From positions 1,054,001 through 1,118,000 of the forward strand of contig CAWBUW010000012.1 of assembly GCA_963792075.1 (NCBI GenBank): a stretch of DNA of 64,000 bases, written 5' to 3'. This document shows, piece after piece, positions 1-9,136 of the stretch. Origin of the DNA: CAWBUW01 sp963792075. GTDB taxonomy: Bacteria; Chloroflexota; Anaerolineae; Anaerolineales; UBA4823. Made by a program: the position numbers and the translations under genes. The notes below the pieces were generated by a model. It did no database searches and was not told the origin of the DNA. It saw nothing but the letters and a program-made list of their open reading frames with translations. Each line of letters opens with the position of its first letter. Position 1 is the stretch's first letter.

Positions 1-433
1 TGGCCCATTTGGCCAGGCCGACCACCTTCAGGCAGCGTTGGGTGCGCCCGAGGCGCTCGGCGCGGCTCAGCTCCAGCAGGCGCAGCATAAAATCCACGTT
101 TTCGGCTGCGGAGTAGGTGGGCAGCAGGGCAAACGATTGGAAGATCAGCCCCATGCGCTGGCGGCGCAGCAAGGTGCGCTGGTGGTCGGTCAGGCTGGAG
201 AGGGCCTGTCCATCGAAGACCACCTCGCCGCTGGTGGGGCGGTCCAGCCCGCTGATCAGGTTGAGCAGGGTGGTCTTGCCGGAGCCGGAGCGACCTTTGA
301 GGGCGGCAAACACGCCGCGCGGCAGCTCCAGGTTGACCCCGCGCAGGGCGTGCACGGCGCCTTCAGGCTGGCGGCCGACCTGGTAGGTGCGGATGACGTT
401 GTCCAGGCGGAGGAGGGGGGCGGAGTCGGTCAT
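1..433 (-). CDS. ABC transporter ATP-binding protein (3' end outside window)
   Basis: This is the N-terminal 144 residues of a LolD/MacB-class ATPase; the C-terminus lies beyond the window edge. Walker A (GRSGSGKTT, about residues 47-55) and the Q-loop (LIFQSFALLP) are present; the signature and Walker B would lie outside. It would hydrolyse ATP at the cytoplasmic face to drive the FtsX-type permease of the same operon. The ATG overlaps the stop of the upstream ATPase gene in an ATGA, which implies translational coupling. It is the last visible gene of the operon that begins at 5841. Having two different ATPases in one operon suggests a heterodimeric exporter or two exporters sharing one adaptor; this is inference. 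Confidence 0.9.
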   Translation of the reverse strand, partial: MTDSAPLLRLDNVIRTYQVGRQPEGAVHALRGVNLELPRGVFAALKGRSGSGKTTLLNLISGLDRPTSGEVVFDGQALSSLTDHQRTLLRRQRMGLIFQSFALLPTYSAAENVDFMLRLLELSRAERLGRTQRCLKVVGLAKWA

Positions 434-1515
434 GGGCGTTTCCATTTGAAGCGGGGAAAGATGGAGCGGCGGGCGGCGTCGGGGGCGGCGTCTTCCTCGA
501 CATAGAGCTCTTCGGGGCTGGGCAGGCCAGGCTCCAGGGCGGCCCCCCTGGCAGCAGAGCGACCGCGCCCGGCGACCGGGCGGATGGTCAGATGGTCGTC
601 TTCCAGCTCAACGCGTACGCGGTCGCCGATGTCCAGCGTTTCCAGGTACTCGCGGGGGATCTGCAGCCGGCCGGCGCTGTCGAGCACGATCAGCTCTTCG
701 AAGTGATGGTGCGAAAGTGCGGTCGCAGGGGCGGCGGCAGGGGTGAGCGCGGAGGGCAGGCTGGTCTCGGCAGCCGCTGCCGCGGGGGCCGGGGCCTGGG
801 CAGAGGCAGTGGGCGCGGCGCCTTTGCCTTGCGAGCGCACGGTCTCAGTGCTGGTTTTGCCGTCCCGGATTGCCACCACGCGGTCCATGTGGCGGGCGAT
901 GCCGGGATCATGCGAGACGATCAGCAGAGTCATGTGATAGGCCTGGTTCACCTGGCGTAGGGCGGCGTAGATTTCCAGGGCAGTGGCGGTATCCACCTCG
1001 CCGGTAGGCTCGTCGGCAAGCAGGAATTGAGGGCGGTTGGCTAAGGCCACGGCAATGCCCACGCGCTGCTGCTCGCCGCCGGAAAGCTGCGCTGGCAGGT
1101 GCCCCAGGCGCGCCGACAGCCCCACCGACTCGAGCAGCTCCAGGGCGCGGTGGCGGCGTTCGCTGCCGGAGGTGCGCGTCAGGCGCATGGGGAGCTGCAC
1201 GTTCTCGTAGGCGGTGAGGTAGGGCACCAGATTGCGCGTGGTTTGCTGCCAGACGAAACCCACCTGCGTGCGGCGGTAGGCGTCCAGTTCGGCGTTGGTG
1301 AGCTTGAGCAGGTCACGGTCGTTGACCACCACGCGCCCGGCGGACGGGCGGTCCAGCCCGCCGAGCACGTTGAGCAAGGTGGATTTGCCCGAGCCGGAGG
1401 CGCCTACGATGCCGAGCATTTCGCCATCCTGCACCGTGAGGTCCAGGCCTTGCAGGGCAATCACCTCAATGCCGGTGAGCGAGTAGATCTTGACCAGGTT
1501 TTCGCAAATGATCAT
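430..1515 (-). CDS. ABC transporter ATP-binding protein with C-terminal AbrB/SpoVT-like domain
   Basis: The 361-aa protein has an N-terminal MacB/LolD-type nucleotide-binding domain: Walker A GASGSGKST (38-46), Q-loop around 89-91, signature LSGGEQQ (144-150), Walker B FLLADEP (164-170) and H-loop SHD (201-203). An Ala/Pro-rich linker (about 230-265) follows, then residues 272-315 match the swapped-hairpin AbrB/SpoVT pattern (LDSAGRLQIPREYLETLDIG, then a charged VRVELEDDHLTI strand). The tail is acidic and then basic. The ATPase part should power an FtsX-like permease. The AbrB-like part normally binds DNA or dimerises in antitoxins and transition-state regulators, so its role here is unknown. 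Family ATPases are about 230 aa, so this one is about 130 aa longer. The neighbours are the adaptor upstream (1-base gap) and a second ATPase downstream. Confidence 0.88.
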   Translation of the reverse strand: MIICENLVKIYSLTGIEVIALQGLDLTVQDGEMLGIVGASGSGKSTLLNVLGGLDRPSAGRVVVNDRDLLKLTNAELDAYRRTQVGFVWQQTTRNLVPYLTAYENVQLPMRLTRTSGSERRHRALELLESVGLSARLGHLPAQLSGGEQQRVGIAVALANRPQFLLADEPTGEVDTATALEIYAALRQVNQAYHMTLLIVSHDPGIARHMDRVVAIRDGKTSTETVRSQGKGAAPTASAQAPAPAAAAAETSLPSALTPAAAPATALSHHHFEELIVLDSAGRLQIPREYLETLDIGDRVRVELEDDHLTIRPVAGRGRSAARGAALEPGLPSPEELYVEEDAAPDAARRSIFPRFKWKRP

Positions 1516-1516
1516 C

Positions 1517-2917
1517 TTACGGTCCGATCACAACCTGGCCTTCTTCCAGGCCGCTGGCGATCTCGATGCGGTCGTCGCTCTGCAGGCCCAGGCGGATATC
1601 GACGCGGTGCTGCACACCGTTATCCTCCACCAGCACGAAGTTGCGCCCCTGGAAGGTGCGCAGCGCCGCCGGGGGCAGCCAGAGCACATCCTGGCGGGTT
1701 TCGACGGCAATGATCACCACCACCGCTTCGTTGAGGGTCAGCGCCACCGAGGCGTCCTCAAGCACGAGGCGGGCGGTGGCGTCGCGCTTCTCGCTGGTGC
1801 TGCTGCTATCGGGCAGCAAGCGCACTTTGGCCGGGTAGTCTTTGCCCGGCTGGCTGGTCAGGCTCACGGTAGCCACCTGGCCCACGCCCATGTCCGCCAC
1901 CTGCTCCACGGTGGGGATGACGGAGATCTCCAGGCGGCTGGGGTCGACCAGGGTGACGACGGCTTTGCGCGAGGTGACGGAATCGCCGGTGGCGATTGCC
2001 ACCGAAACCACCTGCCCGGTAAAGGGGGCGCGCAGCTCGATCTTGCCCTGAGCTTGTTGGGCTTTGTCCAGCTTGGCCTGGGCGTCGGAGATGCGCGTCT
2101 CGGCGAGCTGCATCTCGAAGGTGCCGCCCTCGGCGCTCAGGCGCGCCACCTCGGCGGAGGCGCGGTCATACTTGGCCTGGGCCACTGCCAGCTCGGCGTC
2201 TGCCATGGCAAGCTCCTGGTCGGTGGCATGGCCGGCAAACCAGGTGACCACGTTGAGCGCCTTGTAATAGGCGGTGCGCGCCGCGATCAGGGCGCCCAGG
2301 GCGGCGGCGCGATTGGGGTCATCTTCTGAGACGTTGGAGTAGTTCCCATATTCTCGCTGGGCTTCATCATAGGCGGTTTTGGCCGCGGCCAGGCTGGCCT
2401 GAACCTGCTTAAACGCCAGCTCGTCACGCGTGCGGGGCAAGTTCAAGTTGTCGCGCTTGGTTTGGGCTTTGGAGAGAGCATCGGTCGCCTGCAGGAGGGT
2501 CATCTGGGCTTCAGCCAGCTTGACCGGTAAGTCCAACTTCATCACTTCCAGGTCATTTTGGGCCTGCGCCAGCGCCAGCTGGGCGGCGGCGATATCCGCG
2601 GCGAAGTTTTCCGGCTCTTCCAGCAGGGCCAGGATATCCCCTTCCTGGACGGTATCTCCGCGCTGCACCTTAACTTCTTTGACAAAGCCATCCGCCCCGA
2701 AGAACAAATCCTGCTGCCGCAGCGGGATCACGCGTCCGCGCAGCTCCAGCACTTTGGAGACGGCACCGAGTTGGACCCTATAGGTGGGCTTCTCCGCCAG
2801 CATGGGGGTGGGCACAGGCGTCGGGGTGGACTGCCCTCCCCCGGCGGCGCTGCCGCTGCAGGCGCTGAGCAGGGAAACCAGCAGGATCAAGGCCAAAAAT
2901 TTTTGAGATAAACGCAT
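1517..2917 (-). CDS. HlyD/MacA-type efflux adaptor lipoprotein
   Basis: This 466-aa membrane-fusion/adaptor protein has a lipoprotein signal with lipobox LLSAC (Cys20), so it is probably lipid-anchored on the outer face of the membrane. A biotinyl-lipoyl-like half-motif (near VKVQRGDTVQEGDILALLEE) is followed by a long Ala/Gln/Glu-rich coiled-coil hairpin (about 110-285). The second lipoyl half (IELRAPFTGQVVSVAIATGD) and a beta-barrel segment complete the HlyD order. It links the permease to substrate export or extracytoplasmic transfer. It lies between the permease and the first ATPase, one base from the ATPase start, in one operon. Confidence 0.9.
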   Translation of the reverse strand: MRLSQKFLALILLVSLLSACSGSAAGGGQSTPTPVPTPMLAEKPTYRVQLGAVSKVLELRGRVIPLRQQDLFFGADGFVKEVKVQRGDTVQEGDILALLEEPENFAADIAAAQLALAQAQNDLEVMKLDLPVKLAEAQMTLLQATDALSKAQTKRDNLNLPRTRDELAFKQVQASLAAAKTAYDEAQREYGNYSNVSEDDPNRAAALGALIAARTAYYKALNVVTWFAGHATDQELAMADAELAVAQAKYDRASAEVARLSAEGGTFEMQLAETRISDAQAKLDKAQQAQGKIELRAPFTGQVVSVAIATGDSVTSRKAVVTLVDPSRLEISVIPTVEQVADMGVGQVATVSLTSQPGKDYPAKVRLLPDSSSTSEKRDATARLVLEDASVALTLNEAVVVIIAVETRQDVLWLPPAALRTFQGRNFVLVEDNGVQHRVDIRLGLQSDDRIEIASGLEEGQVVIGP

Positions 2918-2959
2918 CTTATACTCCTATCGGGAGAGAGCAAAGGGAGGACCGGCGGG

Positions 2960-4660
2960 TTAGATATTCTCTCCCATCTTCACCGCCTGGAAGATCTTCA
3001 TGCGCATCAGCGAGACCAGGGAGGCGCTCACTCCCAGGAGCAGCATGGCCCCGAAGATGGCGTAAACGCGCGTGATGTCGCCCCAGGCGATGGCGACCAC
3101 GTAGGGCGGCGTGCCGGGGTGGGCGCCCATGCTGATCGGCAGGTGCGGGATGAACAGCTTTGCCGTCAGCACGGCGATCCCTGTGCCAGCCGCCACACCG
3201 GTGAGGATGATGAAAAGCTGCTCCAGGGCCAGCGCCACGCCCATTTGCATGGTGGTCAGGCCGATGGCGCGCAGCACTCCCAACTCCACGAAGCGCTCCT
3301 GGAACGAGAGCAGGGAATACAGGAAGAAACCGATCACGGTAAGCAGCGAGGCCGCCAGGAAACCCACCGAGAGCAAGCCCAACATGCCCTGGCGGCTGGG
3401 GGCGGCATAGGCCTCCGTCATGGCGGTGCGCGCATCCTGCACGTTGACCACGGCGATCCCCAGGTCGTTGATGCCACGCACGATGGCCTGGGCGTCGGCG
3501 CCGGGTGTAGTGCGCAGCCAGACATCGTAGGGCTGCAGACCGCCCGCCGCCTCGAACAGGTATTCCAGGTTGGCGATGAAAAACGGCCCATCTTCGGGGT
3601 AGAGGGTGGGAAAATAATCCAGCACCCCCACCACCACGAACTGGGCTGTGATGGTTTTGCCGGTATTGAACTGGAGCTCCACCTGGTCGCCGGTGTTGAG
3701 GTTGAACTTCTCCCAGGTGGTGCGGTCTACCAGGATGGCGGAGGGGTCAAAAGCCAGCCGGTTCATCAAGGCGATGAACGGCTCGCTGGAAAAATCCTGG
3801 CGGAAGAAGGCCACGCTGGGGAACTCCACGCGGTCGATGCCGATCAACCTGCCCCCGGCGCGCCGCCCGCTGGCGCCCAACTCAGACTGGAAGCGCCCTA
3901 CGCGGGCGGCAGCCAGCACACCCGGCAGGCGCAGGTGGTCGGACACGGGCAGGAAGTTCCAGACAGCGGGCTGGCTGCTGGGGGCGGGCGTGGGGGTGGG
4001 CTGCGGCGAGCCGGGCTGGCCGGGGGTCGTGGGGGCCTGGCCGGTGTATTCGCCACTCTCGGCCAGGTTCAAATCCGCGCCGGCGGCATAGTAGGCGCTG
4101 TCTACCAGGTAGTGGTCCAGGCTGTAGGCCATGGAGGAGACGAAGCCCGCCAGGCCCAGGGTGAGCATGATGAGCAGCAGCGGCCCCAGGTGGGTGGCGG
4201 CACTGCCGGAGGCGGTGCGTGCCAGGTGGCGCACCGCCATCAGGGAAGACACGCCAGGAAGCTGCGCCAGCAGCCAGGCCAGGGCCGAAAGCAGGCGAGG
4301 CAAGAAGCGCAGCAGGATCAAGCTGAGCGAAAGCATGAACAGGGTGGGCAGCAGGAACATCAGCGGGTTCTGGAAGGGGTTGGCGGCACCCAGGGTGCGC
4401 CCCATCACTTTAAGCTGGCCTTCTGCCCGCAGGGTGTACAGGCCGTAGAGCGAGGGCAAGAGCAGCAGGAAGTCCAGGTAGGCGCGCTGCCAGAGCGGCT
4501 TCTGCTGGGTGCGGGCGCGCTCGCGCTTGTACGAGATGATGGTCTCGCCGCCAGCCTGCCAGGCCGGGAGCAGACTGAACAGCACCGCCAGCCCCACCGC
4601 CGCCAGCCCAAAGCCGAGCGAGGTGGAAGTCAGGCGCAGCGTGAGGGCGGAGGGCGCGAG
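2960..4660 (-). CDS. FtsX/MacB-type ABC permease, 3' part (after a frameshift)
   Basis: This is the C-terminal part of a permease whose N-terminal part is at 4630-5841. It holds a membrane block after the junction, a large extracytoplasmic domain with a Pro/Thr/Gln-rich insert (TPGQPGSPQPTPTPAPSS), and a terminal FtsX four-helix unit (ending near VSLMRMKIFQAVKMGENI). The reading frame enters from the upstream segment around 4641-4656: one frame reads FLDFSRP and the other continues SALTLRLTSTSLGFG. The open frame could be extended upstream to 4783, but that stretch is out-of-frame shadow of the 5' part. The combined product would be about 960 aa with two FtsX modules, typical of large MacB-like permeases that do not follow the MacB fusion layout. 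Confidence 0.82.
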   Translation of the reverse strand, partial: LAPSALTLRLTSTSLGFGLAAVGLAVLFSLLPAWQAGGETIISYKRERARTQQKPLWQRAYLDFLLLLPSLYGLYTLRAEGQLKVMGRTLGAANPFQNPLMFLLPTLFMLSLSLILLRFLPRLLSALAWLLAQLPGVSSLMAVRHLARTASGSAATHLGPLLLIMLTLGLAGFVSSMAYSLDHYLVDSAYYAAGADLNLAESGEYTGQAPTTPGQPGSPQPTPTPAPSSQPAVWNFLPVSDHLRLPGVLAAARVGRFQSELGASGRRAGGRLIGIDRVEFPSVAFFRQDFSSEPFIALMNRLAFDPSAILVDRTTWEKFNLNTGDQVELQFNTGKTITAQFVVVGVLDYFPTLYPEDGPFFIANLEYLFEAAGGLQPYDVWLRTTPGADAQAIVRGINDLGIAVVNVQDARTAMTEAYAAPSRQGMLGLLSVGFLAASLLTVIGFFLYSLLSFQERFVELGVLRAIGLTTMQMGVALALEQLFIILTGVAAGTGIAVLTAKLFIPHLPISMGAHPGTPPYVVAIAWGDITRVYAIFGAMLLLGVSASLVSLMRMKIFQAVKMGENI

Positions 4661-5841
4661 AAATCCAGGAAGGATTGGGTCTGTCCGACCCAGCGGGCAA
4701 ACTGCCAGCCCAGGGCAACCCCACCAGCCAGGCCCAGCAGCCCAAGCAGGCTCCATTCTACCAGGTAGACCGCGGCGATCCACAGGCGGGAGGCGCCGCG
4801 CGAGCGCAGCACGGCGATCTCGTTACGCTGGCGGCTGATGAGCATGGCTGCCACCAGCCCTAGGAAGTACAACGCCAGCCCCAACACCGGGGCACTGAAA
4901 GCGAACAGCAGCCCGGTAAGCGATTGGGCTTCGCGGCGGTACTGGCGCAGCGCCTGGACGGGTGAGGCTTCCAGGTCGGTGTAAGGCAGCAGGGCATTGG
5001 CGCGGGTTTGAGCGCTGTCCATGCGCGCCAGCAGGCCGGGCACATTCTCGCTGTGGATGTTTGAGCCATCGAAGGCGAAACGCCAGGCGGCTTCGTTGAT
5101 CGCCAGCGGCAGGGTTTTATTCACCACGCCAAAGAAAGCCTCCTCGGGGATCAGCAGGCGTTTCTTGAACGTTTCAGGGGGGTAGAACCAGAAACTCTCC
5201 GTGGTATCTTTGGGCGCCCACACCCCGCTGATGCGCACGCGCAGCCGGGCGGCTTCCACATCCCCCGCCGGAGGGCGATACATCAGGTAAACCGTGCCCA
5301 CCTCCAGACCGAGGTCGTTGGCCAGGTCCAAGGAGGCCAGGGCCTCGATGGGTTCAGCCGCTCCATCCCCGGCGGTGGAGGGGAGATTGCCCTCGACCAG
5401 GTCGATATGGTCAAAAATACCGGAAACGAAGGCAAACTTGACCAGATCGAGCCGCTGGCTGCGGATGATGCGCTCGATGTCGGGGTAAAGCTGGAGGTTC
5501 TCGCTGGAGACGTAGCGCGTGGGCGGATCGGCGGGCAGCCCGACTGCGCTGGCGAGCTGCTCTCGCATATAGGTATCCACCGGGGTGTAAGCGGCACCGT
5601 CGATCGGCGTGTGCCAGCTCCCCACGTAGTGGAAGATGAAGGTAAACGGCGAGCGGCCGGTCTGGGTGGAAGAGCGGGCCAGGGCGGTGTTGAGCAGGTC
5701 GTACTGCACGCCGTCGGCGTACAGCGGCACCGCCAGGGCCAGCGCTACGGCTGCGGCCAGCCCAAATAACAGGCTCAACGCCAACCCGCGGTGGCTCCAC
5801 AAGCGCCGGAAAGCAAAGGGAAAAACCTGGAGGAACGTCAT
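4630..5841 (-). CDS. FtsX/MacB-type ABC permease, 5' part (frameshifted)
   Basis: This is the N-terminal part of the operon's permease. A signal-anchor-like helix (near LALSLLFGLAAAVALALAVP) is followed by a roughly 250-residue extracytoplasmic domain and three helices of the first FtsX unit (VLGLALYFLGLVAAMLIS and following). The frame fails after FLDFSRP; a one-base change in the GC-rich GGGCGGAGGGCG tract (about 4645-4656) would join it to the 3' part at 2960-4660. Both parts are well conserved on either side, so either a sequencing indel or a very recent mutation is likely. It is the first gene of the exporter operon and follows the gene at 5894 on the same strand by 52 bases. Confidence 0.82.
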   Translation of the reverse strand: MTFLQVFPFAFRRLWSHRGLALSLLFGLAAAVALALAVPLYADGVQYDLLNTALARSSTQTGRSPFTFIFHYVGSWHTPIDGAAYTPVDTYMREQLASAVGLPADPPTRYVSSENLQLYPDIERIIRSQRLDLVKFAFVSGIFDHIDLVEGNLPSTAGDGAAEPIEALASLDLANDLGLEVGTVYLMYRPPAGDVEAARLRVRISGVWAPKDTTESFWFYPPETFKKRLLIPEEAFFGVVNKTLPLAINEAAWRFAFDGSNIHSENVPGLLARMDSAQTRANALLPYTDLEASPVQALRQYRREAQSLTGLLFAFSAPVLGLALYFLGLVAAMLISRQRNEIAVLRSRGASRLWIAAVYLVEWSLLGLLGLAGGVALGWQFARWVGQTQSFLDFSRPPPSRCA

Positions 5842-5893
5842 TGCATCTCTTCACAAACCAGGGTCAAATGCCCTGGGTTGAATGAAGGGGAAC

Positions 5894-8683
5894 CTAACCC
5901 CCTCCGCCCCCTCCGCCCCCTCCGCCGGGCATCTGCCAGCCATCCGGGTCTGCCTGCTTGGCGCAGCGGTTGATATCGGTCTGGACTTCATCCGGCGTCA
6001 TGGTGGTGTAATTCACGCCAGCCATGCAAGCCAGGTAGTCTTCGGCGGCACGCTGCATGGTGGGGATGAGCTTCTGGTAATCTTCACCTTTGACGGCGGC
6101 AGCGACGATGCGCTGCTTCCAGGTGTAGAGCGGCCAGGCGATGATGGCGGAATCGCTCTGCTGCGGCGGCGTGCGCTGCACCTGGGCCATGGCAGCGCGG
6201 TAAGCGGCGGCGTTCTCCTGGCCCACCGAGGCTTCCCATTCCGCTGATTTAGCTACCGAGATTCGCGCCGGGACGCCGGGGAAAATGTTCGTCTGGATCG
6301 AAAGGTATTTGATCCAATCCCAACAGGCGGCGGCGTTTTTGGAATCGCGAGTGATGTAATGCCCCAGCTCGGGGCTGCCGTAGTACGTGGACTCGGGGTC
6401 TTTGAACACCGGCATGGGGACAATGCTGATCTTGTAGGAAGGCTGGGCATCATAGAACCAGTAGCCAGCCGGGGTGCCAGCCTGGGTGGGCCAGAACGCC
6501 ACCTGGCCTTGCTGCATCGCCTGCTGGATGGTCTCAAAGTTGTCATTGGTCTGGAACAGGAGGGCGCCGGAAGCCTTCAGATCCAGGATCCACGCCAGGG
6601 CGCTGGCAAAATCGGGGCTGTTCAGGTAAGATACCGGAGGATCAGACTGCAAATCGGCCCACTTGACGCCGCGGCCGGTGAAGAGATAATCATCCCATTC
6701 GCCAAAGGTCATGCCATAGCTGGTGTCGCTGGGGTTGGTGGAGGCAACCTGGGTGAGCAGCCCGACAAAATCATCGAAAGTCCAATCATATGCCGGGGCC
6801 GGGATGCCGCGCTTCGCCAGCAGGTCGGCATTGTAAGCCATGACCTGCGGCTGGCTGACGGCGGGCAGGGCATACAACTTGCCATCTTTGCTGAAATCCT
6901 GGAGCATGCCGGGGTCAAAATCCTGCAAGAAACCGCCCCCCTCGGCGCTGGCCAGGGAGGTCAGGTCGAGGAAGTTTTCTGGGGACTGTACGTCCCAGGC
7001 GGGCGGGAACAAGGTGAAGCAGTCGAATTGTCCAGCAACCTGGACCAGGTAATCTTCGTTAGGGGTGGCGTTGAAATTGTTGGTCAGCTTGATGGCTACA
7101 TCTGGGTGGTCCTGGTTGAACTTCTCGACCAGGATACTCAAGGACTGCTGCTCCCCTGGACCCCAGGACTGGTAAAAATAGTTGACCACCCTCACATCAG
7201 GCGAGAGGGTCGGCCTGGGAGTGGCCACCACGATGGGGGTCTTATTAGGCGTCGGCGAGGGGGTGGTGACTGCCGCCAGCTCGGTGCTCTTCTGTTCCAG
7301 GATGGTGGCAAAATCTGTGTTGCTGTTGGCGGCGCGGTTAACCGCTTCAGACACGACGCTTGCTTGCTGGGGGAAGGCGCCCCCGTACCAGGCGTGTTCG
7401 ATGTCAAAGCGGATGGTATCTTCCAGGCCGGAGGGCAGGCCATCCCAGAAGCGGATGGAGTCCGCCGTCGACTGGCGGGCGGGGAGCTGCAGCCGTTCCC
7501 AGGCCCCGCCATCGCCGCGCAGGATGCGGTGTTGAGAGAGGAAATTCAGCCACGCCCAGGCTTCACGAGGGTGCACAGTGCCGTTGCTCATGGCGGCGCA
7601 CTGCACCCAGACCGGGGTGGTGCGATCATTGCGGGCGGTGGCCGATACGGGGTACGGGACAAAACCAAAATCCTTGATCGCACTCCCGGCTAAGGGATCA
7701 TCCGAGGAGCCATACATATTTTGCCCGGGCAGGGAATCCCCCAAGGAGCCGGTCCACATGGCGGGGCGGTGGGACGACTGGAACATATCCGACCACTCCT
7801 GCCAGAGCTTGTTCCAATCGACGTCTTGCGATTCCGAATACTGCTGCTGGACAAAGATGGCCTTGGCCCTGACCAGGTCCATGTACCATTGGACGGCGGG
7901 CTGCAAAGCTGTGGCATCCAGCTCGCCGCCGGTCCTTTCCAGGGCGGCTTCGATGAGGGGCGAAACCAGGGCCGTGTAATTCTCGGCAAAGCCATAGCGG
8001 ATGACGTCGCCCTCGGTTGTAGTCAGGGCGGTGACTGCGCTGCGGAAATCGTCCCAGGTCCAGCCCGGCTTGGGCAGGGGGACGCCGCCAGCTTGAAAGG
8101 CAGCGGCATCGTAATACAAGCCCTGGAAGGTGATAAAGAGGGGCACGCCGATCTGGCGGCCGTCCAGGTCCAGGCAGCCGTCCAGGGCGCCCGGCCAAAA
8201 GTCTTCGGCGTCAAAGGTGGGGTCGGTTTCGATCAAGGGCTGCAATTCACGGAAGTACACGCTCTTGATCCAGGCGGGGCTGAAAATGATGCTGGTATCT
8301 CCGCCGCTGGCGAGCATCAGGTCATAATCCTGGCTGGGGTCGCTGGTCTCGGGCAAGGCTGCAAACTGGACCGTGATGCGAGGATTTTCTTTGTGGAATT
8401 CTTCCATCAAAGGCTCGTAGAGCGTGCGGTCATATTCCCAACCTGCGAAGGTGATGACCACATCTTCGGAGGTCTCAGCACTCACGGGTGCAGATCCAGC
8501 TTCGAGGGTTGCGGTGGCTTTGGCAGCCGGTTGGTCTGGGGAAGAGCCATCCTGAGAGGTGGCTGGTGGACCCACCGGTGCATCTGTCTGCTGCGGCGTG
8601 CCGGGCTGGCAGCTTGCAAGCACCAGGGAGGTGATGATGATGAACGCAATAATCTGCATGGTGAGGCGGTTTAAGCGTTGCAT
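5894..8683 (-). CDS. Double-domain extracellular solute-binding lipoprotein
   Basis: The 929-aa lipoprotein has lipobox VLASC (Cys25). It contains two family-1 (maltose/sugar-type) solute-binding modules in tandem. The first starts near VVITFAGWEYDRTLYEPL (about residue 75). The second starts near VVNYFYQSWGPGEQQSLSIL (about 505), after a Thr/Pro-rich linker. Each has the typical FNQDHPD/FHKENPR strand-helix start and the late WAWLNFLS/WDWIKYLS helix. Usual length for one module is about 420 aa, so this is a two-headed receptor. No permease or ATPase of that importer type is adjacent, so it is an orphan receptor here. The C-terminus ends in a poly-glycine tail encoded by 9-base repeats. A Shine-Dalgarno-like AGAGGATC precedes the ATG. 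Confidence 0.88.
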   Translation of the reverse strand: MQRLNRLTMQIIAFIIITSLVLASCQPGTPQQTDAPVGPPATSQDGSSPDQPAAKATATLEAGSAPVSAETSEDVVITFAGWEYDRTLYEPLMEEFHKENPRITVQFAALPETSDPSQDYDLMLASGGDTSIIFSPAWIKSVYFRELQPLIETDPTFDAEDFWPGALDGCLDLDGRQIGVPLFITFQGLYYDAAAFQAGGVPLPKPGWTWDDFRSAVTALTTTEGDVIRYGFAENYTALVSPLIEAALERTGGELDATALQPAVQWYMDLVRAKAIFVQQQYSESQDVDWNKLWQEWSDMFQSSHRPAMWTGSLGDSLPGQNMYGSSDDPLAGSAIKDFGFVPYPVSATARNDRTTPVWVQCAAMSNGTVHPREAWAWLNFLSQHRILRGDGGAWERLQLPARQSTADSIRFWDGLPSGLEDTIRFDIEHAWYGGAFPQQASVVSEAVNRAANSNTDFATILEQKSTELAAVTTPSPTPNKTPIVVATPRPTLSPDVRVVNYFYQSWGPGEQQSLSILVEKFNQDHPDVAIKLTNNFNATPNEDYLVQVAGQFDCFTLFPPAWDVQSPENFLDLTSLASAEGGGFLQDFDPGMLQDFSKDGKLYALPAVSQPQVMAYNADLLAKRGIPAPAYDWTFDDFVGLLTQVASTNPSDTSYGMTFGEWDDYLFTGRGVKWADLQSDPPVSYLNSPDFASALAWILDLKASGALLFQTNDNFETIQQAMQQGQVAFWPTQAGTPAGYWFYDAQPSYKISIVPMPVFKDPESTYYGSPELGHYITRDSKNAAACWDWIKYLSIQTNIFPGVPARISVAKSAEWEASVGQENAAAYRAAMAQVQRTPPQQSDSAIIAWPLYTWKQRIVAAAVKGEDYQKLIPTMQRAAEDYLACMAGVNYTTMTPDEVQTDINRCAKQADPDGWQMPGGGGGGGGGG
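5897..5928 (-). repeat. 9-bp tandem repeat coding a poly-glycine tail
   Basis: Three copies of a 9-base unit (GGC GGA GGG on the minus strand) plus a final GGT encode the last glycines of the solute-binding lipoprotein just before its TAG stop. Such a short repeat can change copy number by slippage, lengthening or shortening the tail without shifting the frame. Confidence 0.75.
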
Positions 8684-9136
8684 AAAGATCCTCTTTATTT
8701 GAACGAAAGGTTTGACCGGACCCGTTCAGCCAAACATCATATCATAGGATGAGGATGGTTTTGCTGACGGTTCCCCTACGAATAATCGCGGTTTGGGCGA
8801 CAATTTTATTGACGTTGTGCAGGACTGTTTTGTTCCCAGATATAGAGCGCATTCTGCAACCCGATAGGGCGATTGCATTTGCCCTATCCGGGCAGCGCAA
8901 TCCCGTAAAATGGGAATTGGGGGGTGAAATGTGGGGCGAAGCCGCCCACGCATACCCCAAACCCCCTGCCCCAGAACTGTACACCCTTGGTGGAACCCAG
9001 CCCGCCAGCACCGCGTTAGGCTAGAGAAGATGATTGAATGCGGGTTATATGCAACTTGTACAACCTGCATGGGTTAATAAAACAGAAAGAAAAATTTCTT
9101 TGTTAATAGAGATAGGAATTATGAGAAGGAGCAAAT
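8684..9136. other. Divergent intergenic region with a degenerate hairpin repeat
   Basis: This 453-base gap separates the minus-strand lipoprotein gene from the plus-strand DUF3267 gene. Its short open frames show no RBS or recognisable product. Around 8921-8956 there is an imperfect stem with GCGAAGC at its apex, resembling the longer hairpins elsewhere in the window. The 3' part (after about 9040) is AT-rich and probably holds the promoter of the gene at 9137; TTGTAC near 9056 and an AT-rich stretch downstream are weak candidates. Confidence 0.5.

Noticed and set aside
3119..4768. Long open frame on the plus strand opposite the permease gene (about 549 codons)
   Set aside because: It is antisense to a conserved permease, low in complexity (His/Gln/Gly-rich) and has no RBS or family motif. 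GC-rich coding strands routinely give such mirror frames; others opposite the lipoprotein (6359-7693, 7721-8674) were dropped for the same reason.
8749..9024. Short open frame in the divergent gap (91 codons)
   Set aside because: No ribosome site, no recognisable protein, and it spans the degenerate hairpin; treated as non-coding.
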